Assembly: GCF_026210795.1 (NCBI RefSeq) | Contig: NC_089450.1 | Span: forward strand, 2,170,001 to 2,234,000 | Length of the DNA stretch: 64,000 nt | From: Rhizophagus irregularis | Taxonomy: Eukaryota; Glomeromycota; Glomeromycetes; Glomerales; Glomeraceae | Direction: 5' to 3' | Translations under genes and position numbers: made by a program | Notes under the pieces: generated by a model | Told to the model about the DNA's origin: nothing | The model's input: only the letters and a program-made list of their open reading frames with translations | Databases searched by the model: none | Part shown: one piece after another, positions 33,443 through 45,399 of the stretch | Layout of the letters: each line of letters starts with the position of its first letter | How positions within the stretch are numbered: the stretch's first letter is position 1

Positions 33443-36210
33443 ATTATTTAAATAAAAAAAAAATATTTATAATAAATAATAAATGAATATAATTTTCATT
33501 TATTCTAAATAAAAAAAATAATAAAAATAATAATAGTAATAGTAATAAAAGATGTAAGAAAAGAATTAGGAAATAATAAAGATATAATTATATAACATAG
33601 ATTTATGCATGATATTTTTTTAGGTGGTTCGTATACACAATATTACTTATTTTTTTCTACATATATTTCCAGAATTTTTCTTATTACGTTTAATTAATAA
33701 AGTAATTCGCTGATTTTTTTTAAAAAAAAATAATTACATATTATGACTTTAAAACTTTGTGAATTTTTTTTTTTTACATTTTATTTATTAAATATGACGT
33801 TAAAGATGATCTTTTTAATAATAAAATAAAATAATAAAAATATAATATCATAGTTATAATTTGAATTTTTTATAAATTATATTCAATTATTAAATAGAAA
33901 AAACATCATTAAAAATAATATGCATCTTAATAAACTTTTACCCAATTATCTAATAATCATTTACTAATCAAAAAAGAAAAAAAAATTATTATATGATGCT
34001 GAAATTCTGTAAAAATGATTTTTTTATTCTTATTTAATCAATTAACTAATCTTCAAATATTAACAAAATAAATATTAACAATAAATAAATAATTTTTTTT
34101 AAAAAAAAAATATATATACATGTATATAAATTAAGATTCGATAATAAATGTAATTTCACTTTAACTCAATAAATAATTAAATAATTTACATAAAATTTTA
34201 ATTTTTATTTAATTAAAAATACATAAAATAAACACATAAAAGCACTTTCTACAAACAAAACTCCGCAACTATAAATAACTCATTTATTGAAAAATTTTAA
34301 TTAATTGAAGAGTGTGCCAACTTGACTCCAGATTCTTAATTAAAAAAGCGCAAATCATTATTTACATACTGTAAGTAATTAATAATAAATTTGTGGATTA
34401 ATTTATAATATAGACTTGATTATCTGATAATATAAGTTGATTTGCTTGTTATTATTGAGGCATTCCAGGTAAAGCTAGTAGTATATTTATTTTATTTTAT
34501 TCGCAATCACACGAATCACACGGGAAAAATGTAAAAAAGGCTAGGACAAAATACATCATCATGTTGAATCTTTAATTTGATGGAGGGGCTTAATAGGTTT
34601 TTCTAAAAGATTATTAATATAAATAAAAATTTTTTTCTTTGGAATAAAAAATTTTTTTTTTTATATATATGAAAAGATATAGTGCATGTTGTGTTCACCT
34701 ATGGGTATGATACGCGCCAAAAAGGCAATTAAAATAATTTACTCATTAGTAAAAAGATTTTTTTTTAGCTGGAGTTATGAATTAACATAATTTTTATTTT
34801 ATTTCTTAGATTTACTCTGTTATCATCTTTACATTACTTCAAATTCAAAATTTACGGGTGTATTACTGCGGTTCTTTCTTTTTTTTTTAAAAAAAAAATG
34901 AAGTATGATGGTGGATGTAATTGAAAGTCAGATCGAATATTAAAAGTAGTCGAAAGGGCATCATTTTTTGAAAATGAATTTAGTGAATTGAAATATACTG
35001 TAATTGATACGTTTATATTGTTTATATTTCACAATTTCACATATTTCTCTGTTCTATAAATTAATTATTTCTATAATAAACACTTATCATCGAAAATCAG
35101 AGATAAAAAAATTTTCATTGATAAGATATTAATGACTTCACAAGTAAATTTATTATTATTAAAATATTTTTTTAGCATTATTACTATTTTATACAATTTT
35201 ATTCAATTTTTATTCTCAGAGATTTGTTTTAATTCATAAGTGAGTCGGGGTTTATTCCGAGGGCTAAAAAATTACTACTAGGGTGATAAAATAAAATATT
35301 TGGACCCCAAATAAAAGCTTTAAATTTAGTTTTTAAAAATTTTTACATCGTTTTGTTTTATTTTGTTTATATTACTATAAATAATTTCTTTAAATAATTT
35401 CTTTTAAAAGCGCTCAAAACGTTTAGTTCTCTCAACTAAGCAGTTTGTCGAAGAAAATTAGTTACATTTATTTTTTTTAATACAAAAATCTCAGCCAAAT
35501 TTTTTTTTTACCGCTTGTTCAAAGTTTTCAAAATTAGAACTTATGTTTTCTAAAGGAAATTCTAATTACTTTTAACTACTTTGAATTTTTTCGAGCGACA
35601 AAGACACAATCATATAATAAGTGTTACAAATCCATTTTTTACGTTCATTTAATTATCAAAATTATTTTCTATTTATTTCGTACTTTTCGCTTGTTATTAA
35701 TTCGTTAGGTAATTTTTTTCCGGATTATTCATTTTTATTACATCCGTGAATATTATTACAAATTTAATTATCATTCACTAATATATTTTTATCTACCGAA
35801 TATTTAAAATAAAGTAACTATATATCTTTCTTTCATCCTTTTCCCTTTTCAGACACTGGTAATTTTGTCCCACCAAAACTCTGAGAAATATGATCTTCAA
35901 TTTAAAATTTCCTTTTTCATATTTCCTTTCAGGTGGTTCTTAAATAGGCTAGATAAAAAATTCAACCTATCAATTTATTGTCCTGAGTCGGGTCCGAGTA
36001 CTTAAATTTTTTTTTAATAAAAAGAGGAGTTCTGAACAAAAATACTTATTTTATTGACCAAAAAATTTTCATATTTATGTTTTTATCTGTATCGTTTTAT
36101 CGAAAATTAAGATTCTCAATTTTGTGCTACAACCATTACCTAATTTATTAAATGCAACAATATTTTCAGAATTTTGAATATGAAATTAAGATAAATATAT
36201 ATAAATACAT
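33443..36210. other. Gene-free AT-rich stretch
   Basis: About 2.8 kb with no ORF, inverted repeat or duplicated block that I can support. Long poly-A/T runs dominate. Confidence 0.5.
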
Positions 36211-37943
36211 AGATTCCCGCTTAATTTGGCATTAACTTGTCGAAACTGGTCTGTCATTTCGAAAGATGCTTACGCCAATAGTGCGTTATGGAAAATCTCA
36301 TGCATTATTCCACGCTGTGCGATTGGGCCCTACTTTATAGATATCCCAGTATGTAAGACATTAATTGAGAAAGGTTCCAATATCAAGATATTTTATTTAA
36401 AGGTTACTTATGCATTTTGGAAAATATGATCAAAAGTTGATAGAGCTCAAAATAGAACATAATGTCGGTCAACTTGATGCGGATAGAATTCGCACTTTCC
36501 AACAAAAAATCAACAAGCAATTTACCCATATTCGTGTTCACTTATTTAGGGTACAAACAATTAGCTAATATGAATGAAACCTTACCATCAAAGGGTAATG
36601 ATATGGAGTTATTCCACTTCCTCTCCGCAGGTCCTCATGTGATAAATTACGCTTCTGGCATGTTGAGAAAGATATAGAAGATTTGATTTTAAATAAACGG
36701 TTCGTTCCATTTCCTCCTAGACCAAAAGCGTATCAATTAGATTTAAATAGCGATCCACATATTCATCAACAACCAATTCCTGAGGAATATCCTTCCAAAG
36801 ATGGATTCGAAAATAATAGACAGCTTAACGTAATTGCGAGAGGAATTCTTATTCATCCGGACTTAGTGAACTTATGGAAACAAATTGGTTATTATGAGAT
36901 TTGTAACGACGTTAATGACTTGGTCATGCAAGGAGCACTTCACATTCTATTCCCACCAACCCCTGCATCCGATTGGTCTTGCCCATCCATTGAAATGGTA
37001 ATTTCACGCCTTGCCGAATTTATAAATCTAAGTTTCCTCATTGAAAGATAATGTTATAATAGATGCACTCCATGATATGTTTGAGCATCGATTAGACGAA
37101 ATAGGAGACATCTTATGGGACGCTTTCCTTGTAATTCGATCAGGTGAAAATGTCTTTTCACTCGCCTTTAAATTTTTCAGAGAAGCTTTTAAACCCGAAA
37201 GAAATTTAAAGAAAGATGACCTACTAAATTTCCTTAAATCCAAATTTGATTATCATGAACAAGTTATAAAGCAAGTCGTTAAACAATATTTTATAGAAGA
37301 AAAAATGAGCGATATTACGTTAAGAAGAAAATCTTTAATACTGTCACCAAAAATTTATCAATGTGTCCTTAAAACTTATAGCAAGGATTCCGAGCTCACA
37401 GTTATTTGTTTTGAGGAAATCCACGAAATTTGGAAGAAATATCGACTTTTCCATCATCTCGGTTTTCGATTCATATATTAAAGAAAATGTACTATTTAAA
37501 CAAATTATTTGGATTTATTACAAAAAGCGACTAGTTTAGAAATAATTAAACCTTTCTTCGAAATTTTCCTTCCGACCATCTTTGGAATGAAGCCAACTAG
37601 CAAGAGAGGGAAGTCTACTCCTAAGAAAAGAAAGAAGTTAACAGATGAATTAGTTGTTCCATGGGTGAAAAAACTTGAACAGATCGATTCACTTAATCGA
37701 AGCAATCATGGAGAATTATCAATTAATTTCAGAGAATATTTTATGAGCTTTTGCAAAAGGCTGGAGAGCGAAACTACATACCAAATCAGAGAAGAGAATT
37801 TTTTTGTGGCGATGAAATATTATCATAATGATCTAAATCAACATAAAAAGCAAAGACGAAATGATAATCAAACAGATCAAGATGTTAACATGAACATGAA
37901 CTTTAATGATACTCCGGACTTTTTCCGAAATATATTTAATTAG
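36211..37943 (+). pseudogene. F-box-family protein relic with multiple frameshifts
   Basis: The reading frame changes at least six times. Segment order: second half of an F-box (LNLALTCRNWSVISKD, about 36222); HFGKYDQKLIELKIEHNVGQ (about 36414); SNLPIFVFTYL to LFHFLSAGPHVINYA (about 36516-36650); FVPFPPRPK to LVNLWKQIGYYEI (about 36702-36900); ALHDMFEHRLDEIGD (about 37065); RRKSLILSPKIYQCVLKTY (about 37324); IKENVLFKQII (about 37470); then EIIKPFFEIFLPTIFGMK (about 37537-37590). It ends with an Asn/Asp-rich tail (NQTDQDVNMN). The order matches a family of ~500-aa F-box-start proteins that I believe is expanded in Glomeromycotina. The N-terminal half of the F-box is missing; a stop lies at 36202. 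Family functions are unknown beyond a likely SCF ubiquitin-ligase adaptor role. Confidence 0.75.
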
Positions 37944-38691
37944 TTTTTTATGCAAACTTTGAATGATTTATCTTGGTAAGTGTTATTCCAATATACAGTG
38001 CTTAAATGAACTTTTATGATAGATATTTTATGATTTCTTTAAAAATTCATGAAAATTTTTCCTTTTATAGATAATGCCTGATGGAAAGCCATTGCCTTTT
38101 TGGATACTGACCTCCTGAAAAAATTTGTACAGCTAATAGTAAAATTTTTTCGGTTGCTTCTGACCTTTTTATATATATTTCGGGTACTATTTCTTAACGA
38201 TTTTGTTACAACTAGAAACGATAAAACTTAATATGAAATTATTTAATAGATTACTTTCCACTAACCTGATTAACGGTTTACATATGAAAATTAGAAAAAA
38301 GAGGTTTTTTTCGATCGTTGTTATTTATTTCAGTATACTATAGTAAGTTAAATTCGAGGTACTAATAATATAATATATAATTTTTTTTAAGTCAATGAAC
38401 TATATAATTTGGAGTAAATATGTGAGTGTCAATTGATTTAAACGAATTGAATTCTGAATCACGAATTTTAAGCTTGCACTTAAACGTGTTCTCGTTAATA
38501 TGTTGCTGCTATTATTACTAACGAACCAATATTATCAATAGATTTTTTTTAAGCTATTCTTTTAGACTCAAAAACAAAACTGCCTGGATGTGTAAACATT
38601 ATTGGTCCATTCTTTTAACCGTTTAAAGAATTTAGCAATAAAAATAGCTTTTCGTGCTACGCCAGATAGATGTGTTAACAAGATTTTTTCT
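37944..38691. other. Gene-free stretch between F-box relic and N/Q gene
   Basis: No coding region is supported. It supplies the upstream region of the gene at 38812. Confidence 0.5.
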
Positions 38692-38768
38692 TATAAAAAC
38701 CTCTGAAATTTTCCTCCCTCGAAAAAAAAATATAAAAACCTCTGAAATTCTCCTCCCTCGAAAAAAAA
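38692..38768 (+). promoter_or_regulatory. Tandemly duplicated core promoter
   Basis: A 39-bp unit occurs twice head to tail (38692-38730 and 38731-38768). Each copy starts with TATAAAAACC, continues tctgaaatt(t/c)tcctccctcg, and ends in an A8-9 tract. One substitution separates them. The second TATA is 81 bp before the ATG at 38812. Two TATA boxes could allow two start sites. Confidence 0.6.
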
Positions 38769-38811
38769 TACTCATCATTTTCCATCAATTCAATAACTTA
38801 TAAAAAAAACT

Positions 38812-39615
38812 ATGGCTCATAATTCTTCAAATAATTTTGGTGATAATGTCTACGAATCAAATTCCCAAAAAACTGTTGCTCAGACGTACGATACATATTT
38901 GCCTGTCATGCCTGTCACATATTGCGATAACGTTAATAACCCAATTTCTGATCAGATATCAAACACTATCTCTCCCAATCAGCAACCCAATGTCTCTTCG
39001 CCTAATCATCAGCAGCCCACATCAATTTACCAGCAACAATATGATGCCAATTATGCCAACTATGCTAACTATCAACAATGTAATAATCAACAATCCCCCA
39101 TTTATAACTACTTTAGCGATAACAACATTATCTTTCCCGATCAGCAACCCAATGCTGCATCACCTAATCATAATCAGCAATATGATAACGCCATTTCTAA
39201 CTATAGCGATAACGTCACTAACTCTCCTGATCAGCAACCCAATGTTTCTTCACCTAATCATAATCAGCAATATCATCAACATCATAGTGTTGCTTCACCT
39301 AATCATCAGCAGCAATATGATGCTAGCTACCAACAATACATTCATCAAACCGCCATTTCTAACAACACTGATTCTATCATTCCTGGTCATAATCACCATC
39401 AACAACCCAGTGATAATAATAATCACGATAATCACAACAATAATCAGCAATCTTCGTCTGATAATAATTATTCACCTCAGTCTGATATACCTCCTTTGTC
39501 GCTTAACATTACCATTAATTCCCCTCAGACAAATTTTATCATTATACCTAATTCGGATATGATTCAGCAAGTTCTTGCTTGTTTGAATAATCCTTCTTCA
39601 GGATTTCAACGGTAA
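38812..39615 (+). CDS. Asn/Gln-rich low-complexity protein, 267 aa
   Basis: ATG start directly after a leader of a few dozen bases; stop at 39613-39615. The body (residues about 40-225) is dominated by Asn, Gln, His, Tyr and Ser. It has a recurring DQQPN(V/A)(S/A)SPNHNQQY unit, about four copies, plus plain HQQQYD blocks. The C-terminal ~45 residues lose this bias: PLSLNITINSPQTNFIIIP, then DMIQQVLACLNNP. No signal peptide or transmembrane segment is seen. The INSPQT block is shared with the proteins at 45816 and 54767. The composition is prion-like or condensate-type; the function is unknown. The 241-aa ORF in an overlapping frame is a shadow. AATAAA lies at 39769. Confidence 0.72.
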   Translation: MAHNSSNNFGDNVYESNSQKTVAQTYDTYLPVMPVTYCDNVNNPISDQISNTISPNQQPNVSSPNHQQPTSIYQQQYDANYANYANYQQCNNQQSPIYNYFSDNNIIFPDQQPNAASPNHNQQYDNAISNYSDNVTNSPDQQPNVSSPNHNQQYHQHHSVASPNHQQQYDASYQQYIHQTAISNNTDSIIPGHNHHQQPSDNNNHDNHNNNQQSSSDNNYSPQSDIPPLSLNITINSPQTNFIIIPNSDMIQQVLACLNNPSSGFQR

Positions 39616-39884
39616 AATTTTGTACAACCATGCAATATTCTATTCTTTATTTATTCTTTATTTCTTTATATTCTGGCATAATTACTAGTAGTTGTTACAG
39701 TAGAAATATTTAGCCTATCACAGAAAATAAACTGTATAACCATTTTATCTTATTTCTGACATTATTTAAATAAAATATTATTGAATTTTTAAAACTGTAA
39801 TAGAATTTATACCCTTAGTTATATATATAGCACGATAGTTTTAAATGTAATCACATGATATTTTACTAGTTCATTATTATTTAC

Positions 39885-40620
39885 AAATATTATGGTGATC
39901 ATAAATCTAAGATCTTGTATTCGAAAAATTTGAGGGATAAATATCCGTTATGGTAGTGTTCTTAGTTAATCCTTGGCAAATTGTTAGGGAAAAATTAAAA
40001 TTAAGGGCACATTATTATTGCCAAGAATATAATGTATGTAAGTAGCTTTCTAATCATATGAATAATAATGATACTTTCAGCTTAATAAATATTACATAAT
40101 TATTACATAATTAAAGCTGCAGTTAATATGAAAGAGGCAGATTGAAGTAATTAAAAATTCAGTAAAGAAATAAATATCGATGTATGTATTATTATATAAA
40201 TTGTTATCTTTACATATAATTGTGATTATAAATTGATTATATAACCAAAAATTTCAATGATAAACTTTAATATGCTGTAACATTTGCCATATTCGTAACC
40301 TTCAAAGAAGTTAATAATTTATTATAATGTAATTAGTTCTTGATATTGATGATACAAAGGAGGTCTCGATAACACAGCAGCAGCCAGCAGATATATTAAA
40401 AAAAAATTTTAATTGTAATTTACATGAAATCAGTATTCTCGTACAAAAGTACCTGGCCGATGGACCGAAATGCTTCGATCAGAAAAATCTCACTAATGTC
40501 CGTACGTACTACTGTATCTATAATTTTTACGATATTAGTTTTTATCATTTTAATATCTCTGATAAAACGCTTCTATTCGTGAAGACAGTTTAATTAACCA
40601 AATAAAAATCCTAATCCTAA
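39885..40620. repeat. Duplicated segment (partners 53700-54000 and 13195-13720)
   Basis: The left part (39885-40140) matches 53700-53970 (gatcataaatctaagatc, then attcgaaaaatttgaggg and ccttggcaaattgttaggga). The right part (40100-40620) matches 13195-13720. The left part in reverse complement also resembles 12780-12890. Non-coding in every copy. Confidence 0.75.
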
Positions 40621-40899
40621 ACTTCGCCTTCAAACTTATTAATTCCGCAGCTAACACAATATTAGTAATTGTCGAAACAAAATATTATTACCGTAAATAC
40701 GCAAGCAATAGTATAATAGTATGACAATAGTATGAATTAATTTTATTAATATTATTAAATAATTAATAATTTTGCATAAAAAAGTAAAAACTACTCAAAC
40801 AAATCATTTGCCTAATAATTAGTTTGAGCTTCTAAACTCATTTAATTATTTAATTAAAAACTTCGAGTCTTCTTTTTATAACAATTATACTTGTAACAT

Positions 40900-41450
40900 A
40901 AACAAAAATAACAATTTTCGTTAAAAATGTAAATCATATATAATTTTCTTGATCTCAATATTTTAATCACAAGAGAAATCCTTTAAAAAATTTTACATGT
41001 AAAAACTCAATGAAGTTATAGTGTTAGAATGTTAATTAAATTAACGCTTAGTTCGTACAGTCCATCTCTCGCATGCACTACTATGTACTCTAGTTTAATC
41101 CTAAACAATATAATTTACTTTCTATAAGTGCGCACACACACTTCACTATATATGTCTATGTCCCAAGATAGAGAGTACACTTATACTAAATAAAGTTGAA
41201 TACCGCAACGCGGTCATTTAATTAAATAAAACTATATGTGAATTTTTATCATATTAAACTATAATTAACTATAACCTTATAATAAATTTCTACTTCTGAC
41301 AACTTTAAACTCTTCCTATTATTTATGTTCCAAATCCTGCAAAAACATTTATCTCTTTCGTGTAACAGATCGGGTTTCCAAAAAAAAAATTGTGTTTCAC
41401 GTCTCGAAAATAATAAAGTAATACCTTCGGATATATCTATGTAAAATCGC
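40900..41450. repeat. Duplicated segment (partner 57890-58160)
   Basis: Shares gcggtcat(t/c)taattaaata, aataaatttctacttct and atctctttcgtgtaacagat with 57890-58160. No gene. Confidence 0.7.
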
Positions 41451-41515
41451 TCTGTTACAGCATTTTTTTAGGTTATTGTATATTCATTTAATTTATTATA
41501 TATTCTTTCCCTATA

Positions 41516-41622
41516 AAAAAAAAATTCTGGGAAAAACTCCGATAAATGATCATTTTTCTAGTTTTTATTCCGAAGAAACTCAGGTACGTGACCATTTTTC
41601 TGAAAAATTTTTTATAGGGTTT
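41516..41622 (+). mobile_element. 101-bp MITE with TTT target duplication
   Basis: The body (41519-41619) starts CCCTATAAAAAAAAAATTCT and ends ATTTTTTATAGGG. TTT occurs on both sides. Internal blocks match the 12102 copy in opposite orientation. Confidence 0.7.
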
Positions 41623-41989
41623 GAATGTTAATTAAATACAAAGTTATTGGATTTTTAAGATTTCGATGTGAAAACGGTTCAAAACTTTGATTAGATAAGA
41701 TTGGAAAAGAAATTCGTGTTCAAAAAAGAGAATGAAAAAAAAATTTCACGCTTCAAAGATAAAACAATCCCCATCATTTGGAGAAGAACTCGCATCAAAC
41801 CTTTCTAGTAGTTGTATACTAGGTAATAAATGAAGTTAAAATAGATTTATTATCATTTATTATTTTATACGCAATTACGTATAATGGAATCGACACTTAT
41901 TGCCATATACTGTAATTTACGTGAAAAAAAAAAATTTCAATAATAAATTTTATATGGGTCCACAAATAGTTTTAATTTAATTAATTAAC

Positions 41990-42183
41990 CGCTCCTATAA
42001 AAAATTTTATCCGTTATTTCTGTAAAAATTCCGTAAAAATGAGCCTTTCACGGATCTATTCACGGAAAATGTAAATAATTCGATAAATTCCGCGATATAA
42101 GGTTATTAATTCCGGAAATATGAGCCTTTTACGGAAAAAAGATGGAATATAAAAAACGGATTGACTTTTTTTACAGGGGCGCT
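41990..42183. mobile_element. MITE, copy 2 of the 4331 family
   Basis: The body is 41994-42179, with termini CCTATAAAAAATTTTA and TTTTTTTACAGGGG. CGCT flanks both ends. The internal tandem attccgtaaaaatga / attccggaaatatga units match the 4331 copy in order. Confidence 0.7.
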
Positions 42184-42739
42184 CACTCCAGCGTTGCACG
42201 CGTAACTGTATATTGTATAATTATTATTCTTTATTTGTACGCACTGATCATCCCGACCACCTAACTAGCGATTTTATTGAATTTAAGTCAGATCTAGAAA
42301 TCATAAGGCATTCATATGAAAATAACATATATGTCTCAAAATATTATGATGATCTGTTTGTAAAAAAAATTGTACACCCGATCATTAAATAAATAAAACA
42401 AATTCACTATTGTAAAATAATCCAATGTTCTATTTAAAAAAATATATGTTGCTTAATTTGTTGTTTTTTCCCTTATTTCTTTTGTTTAGTTAATGAATGA
42501 TGATGATACAAATATGAGACTTGATACAAACAAACCTTCCAACTTCTATAATACAGAAGATAAACATCAAATAGCATTATACAGTACTTTTCGTTTACAT
42601 ATTTATACATATAATTGAAATAATCAATGTAAGAATTTGTTAAAATAAAATTGTCATATATTTGAAATATATCATGATGATTAAGAAATGTACGTGTAAT
42701 AAATATTATGTACTTCCTAATTTCTTATGACGTCATTTT

Positions 42740-45200
42740 TTTAAAAAATATCACGTGATTGTTATTAACCTGATGACTAAAATACTCGCATACTCATCCG
42801 TTACCAATGTTGAATTACAAAAGTATTCATATATATAGTAAAAGAATGACATAAGAAGATGATATTTCGGACTTAACTATTTAAAATCCCATTTATTTTG
42901 AATCACAACTTTTCAAAATCGCGAAATTAATTTATTCTTATTCATTCATCAGTTATTTCATATACGCTGGATATGTTCGCCGCTTTACATAATATGGGAC
43001 TGATCTAGAAAATAAAGGTAAAAGAATTTTTTTGGTTAAAATTTGTATTTTAATCTAGTCATATCAAAAAGTATAATGTAATAAAAATCTCAATTTTGAA
43101 ACAATATTCTCTAATCTAGATCAGTCCCCATCATATGATGTTTTATACATTTAGAATGGTGAAAAATCGGTAATCATTAGTAAGTGACATTTGGAAATTA
43201 TTAGTATGTAGAAAATGCCAAGTTGTCACTGCATGTTCCAGTGAATGTTTAACGGGATTTACTACGAAATCCCAGAATCTCATTATAATGCAAACCTGTA
43301 ATCCCGAAAATTCAAAATTCCGACACTCATTATCCCGACACTTAATACCTTCATGAATACAAAAATTTTAAAAAATATTGCCAAGTCACTCCCATATTAC
43401 TTCATAATCGTTGTTTTATTAGGAATTACTGGTGATTCAGTCTTAAGTATAGTAGCGATGCCTCACCGAAACTGCGACTTTCACGTCAAATACCCTATAA
43501 AAAAAGTTCTGGTAAAAACTCAGATAAATGATCATTATAGGGAATATTGCAAGTATTAATTTTTTTTAATTAACTAGAAAAAGAAAATCTGTACTACTAA
43601 ATAAATTATAGAAGATACTATTAGACCCACAGTCTATGTATATCCCTTCAGATCAAATTATAGATAAAAATAAAACACCATCACATGTTGATCAACATTG
43701 ATGAAATATTTAAACACCGTTTTTCGCGTTCGAAATTCAAAAGAAAAAGAATTTTTTTATTATTTCTTTTTACAACTTTACAAAAATTAGTTTAATTTTT
43801 GAAAGAAGAAACAAATCTCTTTTTAACAACTCAAAAATTACCCAACGCATCAATCTATCTATAGTTATAAATATTTAAAGATACATAATCTTGTTTATCC
43901 AATAAGATCTATAATAAAATAAATAAGAATCAGTAATTATTATTTGTTAATATTATATAGTCATAAAACTTAATTTACATTTTAAAATAACGTTAAACTT
44001 ACTGGCAAGAACTTGATGTTATTAATAAATATTTTCACTCAAATAACCCAGTTGTATCTTTTTCTTCGTTTCCAGTTTATTAAATAAATAATTTGATCAA
44101 TTTCAACTAAATCGAACCGGTGATAATATAAAGTAAAAAAATGAAGTTAATCTTCGGAATATTTTAAAAATCTTTACATATTAATAAAGATATTTTAATT
44201 GTTACTTAACTTTTGCGACTTATTAATAAAAAAAATGTTAATTTTTTTTTTAAAAAGATAGTAAGTGTTGGTATAATGAGTGTTCAGGATTTTTTAATTT
44301 TCGGTTTTGGGATTCTGATTCACGGAAAATCATTGTTATGTTATGTTACACAAAGAAAATTTTAACCGTTCCAAAACAACGATTATTTAATCCGTTATTA
44401 GTAAAACATTAAATTTTCGTTTTAATGAAATAATTGCGGTATCAACAATGCCGTTTATTTAACTTTAAATTTACCATAAAAGGCTTTTCGAAGTGAGAAA
44501 TATTTTTTTTTTATTTAAACTACTAGAATTTTACTTTGGTGTCGCAAATAAAAAAAAAAAATATTTTTTTTTATATGTATTTGTTTAAGACAATAAATTA
44601 AAAACTTCTCAATAATTGCTTTATTCATTCATTCATTCATTCATTCACGAATTTATTTACTTTATTCAGTCACTCGTTTATTTACTTTTAAATAAAAATT
44701 ATAAATTCGAATGCTTAAATTTAATTTCTTTACGCGATATTTGAATATTGTACCATGCTTATACAGTTTTATTACCCCCAAAAAATGATATAATGACGTT
44801 CGATATACTAAATATATTAGAAACAACTAATAAAATTATTTAATTCTTTGTTCACATGAAAAAGATCAGTACGTGCATATTGCAGATCTAATAAGTTTTA
44901 GGATTAAAAATTTATTTTAGCCAAGTACCCGATTTGTCCAATCAAAAAGAGTTATTATGCCTAATGGCAAATACAAGCATTTTAATTTGCTGTAAATTAA
45001 TAATTTAAATTTCTTTCTTTTTTATGTTCGAAAAGAAAAGAATTTTAAATTAATACCGATAAGTGATGACTATGAACCGAAAAAAAACATATAAATATTA
45101 CTATAAATATAGTAGTACCCATGTCTTTCGATTGTTTATTCCGTGATTAAAACGTTAAGATCTCCGTTATAATGGAATGATTGTAACATCACCAATGCAG
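42740..45200. repeat. Large segmental duplication, copy 2 (partner 21540-24774)
   Basis: Collinear with 21540-24774. It lacks the elements at 22860 and 23580 and has an extra 133-bp element (42996-43128). Its right edge (aacatcaccaatgca) is the unoccupied target of the giant foldback element. The 68-aa ORF at 43353 is not maintained in the partner and is not called. Confidence 0.88.
42988..43136. mobile_element. 133-bp MITE with 8-bp target duplication (hAT-like)
   Basis: The body is 42996-43128, with inverted termini GGGACTGATCTAGA / TCTAGATCAGTCCC. The flanks are CATAATAT and CATCATAT, one mismatch. It is absent at the partner position (about 21826-21840). Arms are short and the centre is AT-rich. 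Confidence 0.7.
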
Positions 45201-45399
45201 TTTATTTATCTTTTAATTGATCATAAAGGAAATATTCTTCTCAGAGTGGGGAAGTTGTTTTATTTATTTATAGTCCACTATAAAAAAAAAGTCTTAGCTT
45301 ATAAAAGCTAACTTCGGTTTTAAAAACGTGGATCAAGAAAAATTACAAAAAATTTTATGATATCACTAATCATTTGACGTGAAAATAAAAACTATATAA

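Noticed and set aside
38837-39562. 241-aa hydrophobic Ile/Leu/Thr/Ser-rich ORF
   Set aside because: It is the +1 shadow of the Asn/Gln-rich gene; Asn/Gln codons read out of frame give Ile, Leu, Thr and Ser.
43353-43559. 68-aa ORF
   Set aside because: The duplicated counterpart near 22.06 kb does not keep the frame, and the ORF runs into a MITE remnant.
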